Shown here in pieces: positions 58,901 to 64,000 of a stretch of DNA of 64,000 nucleotides. Every line of letters begins with the position of its first letter. The stretch's first letter is position 1. This DNA comes from Opisthocomus hoazin (taxonomy: Eukaryota; Chordata; Aves; Opisthocomiformes; Opisthocomidae). The DNA is taken from the NCBI RefSeq assembly GCF_030867145.1, contig NC_134428.1, positions 20,935,537-20,999,536 of the forward strand, given 5' to 3'. The notes under the pieces are model-generated. The model searched no databases. It was not told the origin of the DNA and was given only the letters and a program-made list of their open reading frames with translations. Position numbers and translations under genes: made by a program.

Positions 58901-61259
58901 GGGACCAGGTCCCCCAGCACAGCCGTGGCTCCAGGTGACGGCGCGATTTCTGGGAGCAAATCTGTTTAAATGAAGATGCAAAGCGTCTTTCATCAGCAGG
59001 CGAGAATGTGAATTCAAGATGTCGGGGCAGGTTCCAGATGCTGGTGCACTTTGCATTTATTAGATTTTTTAGAGCTTAGTAAAAGGTCAGTGTGCTTGGA
59101 TGCAGTTCCTGACTTTTGGAAAGTCTGCAGATTTGGGAGTAATGCTTTTCATTTGATTTGTAAGAAGAAAACAGCCTGCTTGCAACGTTTGCCTCTGGAA
59201 TTGAGATGCTAGCTGAGATCTAGCTCTTGAGTTTGTCAGTTTAGGCTAAAAAGACAACTAATGACAAGGAGGTTTGGTTTTATTTTTCTTTCTTTTTGTT
59301 TTTTTCCTCCAATATACAGGAAAAAGCTTTCAGTATAGATTAGGTTGCTGTTGTCAGTGTTAGCTTTTTTTTTTCTGGCTGTGCCGATTGAAAGGAAATT
59401 TCCAATACAGCATAGTTGCCAGAAACAGATTCTTTGCTGGAACATTTTGGTGAAAATATTCTGACTTGCTCCTTGCGGTGATGCTGTTTAGTGTGAGAAT
59501 ACACGGCAATCGGCTGCGTTGTTCTGAACTCTCAGCTTGACATTTTCTTTATTTTTGTAGGGGTTTTTTTTGCTGGTGTTTGCTTTGGACAAGCCTGTTA
59601 TCACACTACAGAGATTGTGATGCCACTGGGAGGTCCACAAGCAAAGTGTTTCTGTAGGATCCTTTCTTGGCCCTGCTATGGACCTGTGTAGTACCAGGAG
59701 TCGAGAGCAATGGGAGGAGGAATCCCATCAGGATGGAGTTAATATGCTGGTGAAGGACCAACATGTGGGCAAGCCGTGGGAGACAACCTGGTTTTTCTCT
59801 TATCTTCTGATCTTCTTCCTTCTCAGGGTTAGACACTGGGTATTTGCCTCCAGGGTCTCATTTGGTGCCTTCCCAGTAAAAACAGGGAAACTATAGGTGT
59901 GTTTGGCTTGATCCGCCTGCCCCTGGCGAGGCGTTGCTGGGGCCGCTGTGCTGCTGCAGCTTACTGCCCCGCAGCTGCAGGGCTTGACAGCGGGGCGCCG
60001 GGATGTTGCTCTTCTCAGACCGTCACCCGAAGATAGCATGGGCTGGATCTGGATTTGTTTTTCTTCTTTCTTGTTTGGTCAAAAGCAACGGGGGATATTT
60101 CCCCCCTCCTGAAAGAACATCAGTGTTTGGTTTGAGCAAGGATGAGGTCAAGAAAAGGCAGGAAAAGGCTGTCTCATTGTGTTTTCAGCTACTCCATTGC
60201 TTTTTTGCACCTGCACCAGACTTCCACTGGTGAGAACTGGGGCTTTGCTGGGCTCCCAGAACATTGCTGTCAGAGAGGAAACACCTTCCATTCCCCAGTC
60301 ACATCCTGTGTTTTCCTTCTCACTCTGTCATCACCTTACAGAGTAAAATCCTGAGCTCACATCAATCCCTGCAAGGTCTCCGGAGCAGCTCCGGGTGGGC
60401 GGCTGTGTCTGCAGAGCCCACCGTAGCCCCGGGCAGGCACTGGCTCCCTCCCCAAAGTGGTGGAGCTGAAATGAGCTCCTCAGCGGGATTTTTCTGGCTG
60501 GGAGCTGTATCACAGCGATACCATTTCCACTTCTGCAGTCAGCCTGCAGATGGTTTTGCCTTGTGTGCTGTAAAACTGCCTTTAGGATCACAGCGTGGAC
60601 GTAAGCGACTGGGGTTGAATTTATGGGAAGGTGAAGCTGTGTCTCCTGCAGCAGATACAGCCAGCACCTGACACATGGCTTCTGTGCCTTCCTAAACACA
60701 CTGTGGTGTGGAAGGGGAAGAAGAACCCAGGATTAGCTGCATGAAAGCTTGGAGTGTCTTGACCCACGTCAATGGGGCTTCATTCCCCATGTCTGGGAAA
60801 ATGCTTGGCTTTATGCTTTTTGTTGCTTAACATGAGCAGAACAGAAAAGAGCCAGGGCAGGGGACGGAAAGCAGTTTTCCCTTCACCCCCTGCTTGGGAC
60901 GTGGAGGAGATTAGCAGGTCTCGGGCCAGGCTGCAGTGGAGGTCAGGTCTGGGATTTGCGCCCGTGCAAGGTCAGCCCCATCCCCTGCGGGCTGCTGCTT
61001 GCTGACGGACGGGCAGAGCGGCCAGATGCCGTACAGGCAATGTGTTTTTCTTGCTGTGCAACACAGGCTTATCAGGAGTTTGGGCTGCAAGGCTTTTAAG
61101 GCTTTGACATTTACACAGCCATCCACCCTTGTGTTCCTGGCTGTCATCGGGCCAGGAGAGTGGAAATCACCAGCAGCGAAGGGGTTAATGGGCAGGTGAT
61201 TTTAATAGGGACATATCTCCTGGTTTTCTCCAGTGAAGTTCTCCGCAGATAAAGAGAGC
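55961..61259. other. Intergenic DNA with orphan exon-like segments
   Basis: No named gene is supported. Two segments look exon-like: 56897 onward, which follows TTATTTCTCTGTCGTTGCAG and is open in one frame (SKWMEENAIEIDSCF) to about 57095; and 58544-58755, which follows TTCTCATTTAG and is open to a TAG. Neither matches a family I recognise. Neighbours expected from human 7p22.3 (GRIFIN, LFNG) were looked for and not seen. Confidence 0.4.
58544..58755 (+). other. Open segment behind a splice-acceptor-like site
   Basis: After CCTCTTCTCATTTAG (ending 58543) a frame runs open for 212 bases to TAG at 58753-58755. It encodes a glutamine- and serine-rich sequence (NQSFLNVLDSQNSIRF near the start, DFASYTQAFLGKPGC at the end). 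It is low in GC-driven bias and reads like a terminal coding exon, but no partner exon or family was recognised. It may be chance. Confidence 0.2.
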
Positions 61260-61425
61260 TTTTGCAAAATGAGGAATTTAAGAATAAAAAAGAGGGAAGG
61301 AAGAATAAAAGAATTTTAAGAATAAAAGGTTTTTTTTAAGAAAAGACAAAAAAAAATTAAGAATAAAGAAGAAGGAAGAAGGAAACAGAATTTAAGTATA
61401 AAAAATAAGGAAGAAGGAAACAGAA
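61260..61425. repeat. A-rich degenerate repeat (AAGAATAAAA-like)
   Basis: AAGAATAAAA and GGAAGAAGGAAACAGAATTT-like units recur many times (GAATTTAAGAATAAAAAAGA, AAGAATAAAAGAATTTTAAG, AAGAATAAAAGG, then two GGAAGAAGGAAACAGAATT copies). It is a purine-rich simple repeat expansion. Confidence 0.8.
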
Positions 61426-64000
61426 TTGTCTGGTCATATTTCTGGGCTGTTTAATACAAATAAATTCCTGTGTGTAAATGTGTTGGAGCTGCCTTCGCGT
61501 TGCCTTTCCCAAGAGCAGAGAGCACTGGGAACGGACTGTATCGGAGGGACGGGATATATGACTAAGAGGTCAAGGCGAAGGGCTTTCCATTCTTAGTTCT
61601 GCAACTGGGTCACGCTCTGATCTTCAGTGAGTCATTTATCTGCTTGATGCCTCCAGTTTTCATGAGGTTACAGCTACTAACTTGTTTCTAAGGATTCAGA
61701 AACGCTCTTCGGCCAGACAGAGACAGAGAGTTACAGAAAGCACGTTTTAGGCTAATGGCTGCAACACTGAGATGGTTTCAGTTGTTTGCTGCCCCAGGCT
61801 GTGGTTACATGGCAAGTTAAGCACACAGCTAGGTTACTGCTGCGGTGCCTGGAGGAAGGTACTGACCCATTAAAAATCTTCTTTTGTTGGACACCTGGTA
61901 CGGAGGTTTTAGTTTAGGGTAGTTATCCTTAATATAAATCGTGCGTATTGGATAGTTTATTGTGCTGCTGTTGGATTCTTTCCTGTTGTGTTTTTCAGGG
62001 ATGTGTGGTACGTGTCTTGTATTCGCTCCAGAGCGCTGTACACAAGATTTTCTGCATGCAGTAGTCTCTGGATTTTAATAAGTTACTGGGCAGGTCGATG
62101 GTAAGTTGACATCTGTCTGGTCCAATGGGTACCTCCTTGGTTTTATTTTGACTTAGGAAACTGCAGTGTGAAGCAGGCCTTTTTCCTGCCAAATACATTT
62201 TTTCCTAGGGTGTTTTTTTTTTTTCTTTTCCTATTCCTGCTTTAACTTTGCCTGCTCTGCCTATTTTAAAGGATGAAGCAGGCTAGCCCCTGCTCTCCTT
62301 CCCTGCTCTCACACAGGTTCCTTTTGGGGAGTGCCACAGCCTCAATTTTGCAGGCTGTGCAGTGTGAGTGTGTTAGACACTCTGGTCTCTGACACCAGCT
62401 ATTAGCGCTCTGTTTAGTCTAGCAGTATTGGAGACTATATCTGAGCTTGTGGAGCTGGGAGAGGACTTTAGAGAGGCTGGAGAAGAAAAGTTATTCCAAG
62501 AAACGGATATACTCTCAGGAGCCCCAGGGGCAGCAAGAGAGAGAGTAGAAATAGGTTATCCTGAGCCCAGGCAAATAAAATATTCTTATTATAACTCCAT
62601 GGGCGCTATGCCAGCTCTCTGTAAGCAATATTTCTCTTTGCATCTCGCTTTGCCAGTTAATTGGACATCTATTATTTCATGATTTCAGCAGGAAACAGAG
62701 CCTGAGTGATGACTTTGGTACCCAGCCCAGTGCTACTGTGCACTTTCTGAGCCCTGAATTGTGGAAACGCTTCCAGTGGGTCTCTTCTCCTTCTCCAAAT
62801 GTGTATGTGAATTGTCAGTGCTGCTTGGTGACGTTTTCTAGGGACAGCGGTTCTGCGACACGCTCCTCCAGCAGACAGCTCTTTCCGTGATGGTCATCCC
62901 TGCAAGGATGGAGGGTGGAGGCAGCTCCTCCGTCCCCGTCCCCTGAGCTTCTCCTTGCCCTGCCTGGGGACCAGTTTTGCTGCTCCTTTGGGGACTTTGG
63001 GGCAGCTGGAGGACAGGGCCACGCACTGCATGTAGGGATGTAGCAGCCCAGGGCTGGTCCCCCAATGCCCAGTTCTGTCTGCCAGGCGATGTCAGCCACA
63101 GTTACATCGAGAAGTGTCAGTGGAAGCAGCTAATTTGAAGCTGATGCAATTTATTTAATTTTTTTTTTCAAGATCCTGTAAACAAGTTTGTTTACCCTTC
63201 CCGCCCGACTCTGGGGTTATCCACACACAGCCAGGGAACGCAGGCCAGAGTCTGCGCACAGTTATAGCTGCCTGCCCGGATGCTCCTAATGAATTGTTTG
63301 CAGACAAGCTTCAGACCTGCAATTACTCACAGAAATTATTCAGCAAATAGTTCTGAATAATGAATCCCTTTGAGAAATTGGAGTTGTTTTGCAGGCAAAC
63401 TCCAGACAGAGAACGTGCTCAGAAGTCGTAGCTTTTCACACATTTTCCCTTCTATTTGCCAAGCTGTGGAGCTGGCATAGCATCCCTTTCCGATACCTTC
63501 ACGTAGGATTAAACCGCTCCATCAGACACGTGTGACGCAGGCTGAGAGTGCCCACTTGAGAGCCTCCTGCTCTGACAGAGCTACAGGCACCCTGGGCCCC
63601 CAAATCCCCCCATACTCCCTCCTTGATGGGAGTCTCGGTTGCTGTTTTTCCAGCCCAGCTTCCCTAGATTGAGGCAGTGGGGATGTCTTCACCCGTAGAT
63701 GCTACCAGCAGTGCAGAACATCAAGGGCTGGAGAGCTGGACCCTGCCTGGTGTCACCCTTTTTGACCAGTATTGCCTATATGATCTGCAGCTTAAATTGC
63801 TTCAGGCCTTTGAGCCAAGGGGCTGTAGAAGTCAGGAGAGGTCTGGGGGGGAATTTGATATCCTGAAAGCTAAAGGAGGAAGAAAAAGCAGCTTGTGAGG
63901 TCAAGTTTGTGTGGGTTCATTCCAGCTCCCACCTGCCAGACAGTGAAGCACGGTGTGTGGTGTTTTATAGCTGGAGGATGGAGAACTTTTGGCAGGGAAG
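61426..64000. other. Intergenic DNA to window end
   Basis: No gene is supported. The frame at 62428-62682 begins with TTG and has no recognised family, though an acceptor-like TTAGTCTAG precedes it. The 63260-63380 part is AT-rich with several TAATGAAT/AATTACT/GAATAATGAA cores and may be a conserved element. Confidence 0.4.

Noticed and set aside
48469-64000. GRIFIN or LFNG exons expected next to CHST12
   Set aside because: I looked for galectin-type and fringe glycosyltransferase motifs in the open frames and saw none. They probably lie beyond the window.
1-64000. CRISPR arrays, bacterial operons, tRNA or rRNA genes
   Set aside because: The DNA is vertebrate nuclear. No regularly spaced repeats, tRNA box A/B pairs or rRNA segments were noticed by eye.

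Overview
The window is vertebrate, almost certainly avian, nuclear DNA. It contains large introns with GT-AG boundaries, a CR1 LINE 3' fragment (about 40409-40955), a solo LTR of a type I associate with neoavian genomes (55297-55955), and the gene order EIF3B - (kinesin) - CHST12, all on the + strand. Apart from the kinesin this matches human 7p22.3. The species cannot be fixed from sequence alone.

Layout: 1-3729 is EIF3B intron 1. From 3730 to 15682, 17 coding exons encode EIF3B from just before the RRM to the stop codon; exon 1, with the acidic N-terminus, lies upstream of the window. 15722-20178 is intergenic. 20179-38647 holds a roughly 20-exon gene for a KIF19-type (kinesin-8) motor, from a start matching the KIF19 N-terminus to a stop after a KIF19-like basic tail. 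38648-41370 is intergenic and carries the CR1 copy. 41370-42560 is a CpG island taken as the CHST12 promoter and first non-coding exon; after an intron of about 5 kb the single CHST12 coding exon follows at 47209-48468. The last 15 kb (48830-64000) holds the solo LTR, low-complexity DNA and a few orphan open exon-like segments, with no gene I can name.

The kinesin is the notable content. Human KIF19 lies at 17q25 beside TTYH2, and 17q25 and 7p22 share several old duplicate pairs (RFNG/LFNG, MAFG/MAFK, CARD14/CARD11, TTYH2/TTYH3, GNA13/GNA12). A KIF19-like gene between EIF3B and CHST12 is therefore what a retained whole-genome-duplication partner (ohnolog) of KIF19 would look like, apparently absent from the human locus. 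In this sequence its motor domain carries an in-frame TGA at 29885-29887, and one exon junction (35181-35642) could not be phased, although all other exons are open and in phase. The copy may be decaying, polymorphic, or affected by a sequence error.

The three genes have unrelated roles: translation initiation (EIF3B), probable microtubule or ciliary-tip regulation (the kinesin) and Golgi chondroitin sulfation (CHST12). Nothing suggests they work together. Exon coordinates were read by eye from frame continuity, splice consensus and remembered family sequences; no alignment was run.
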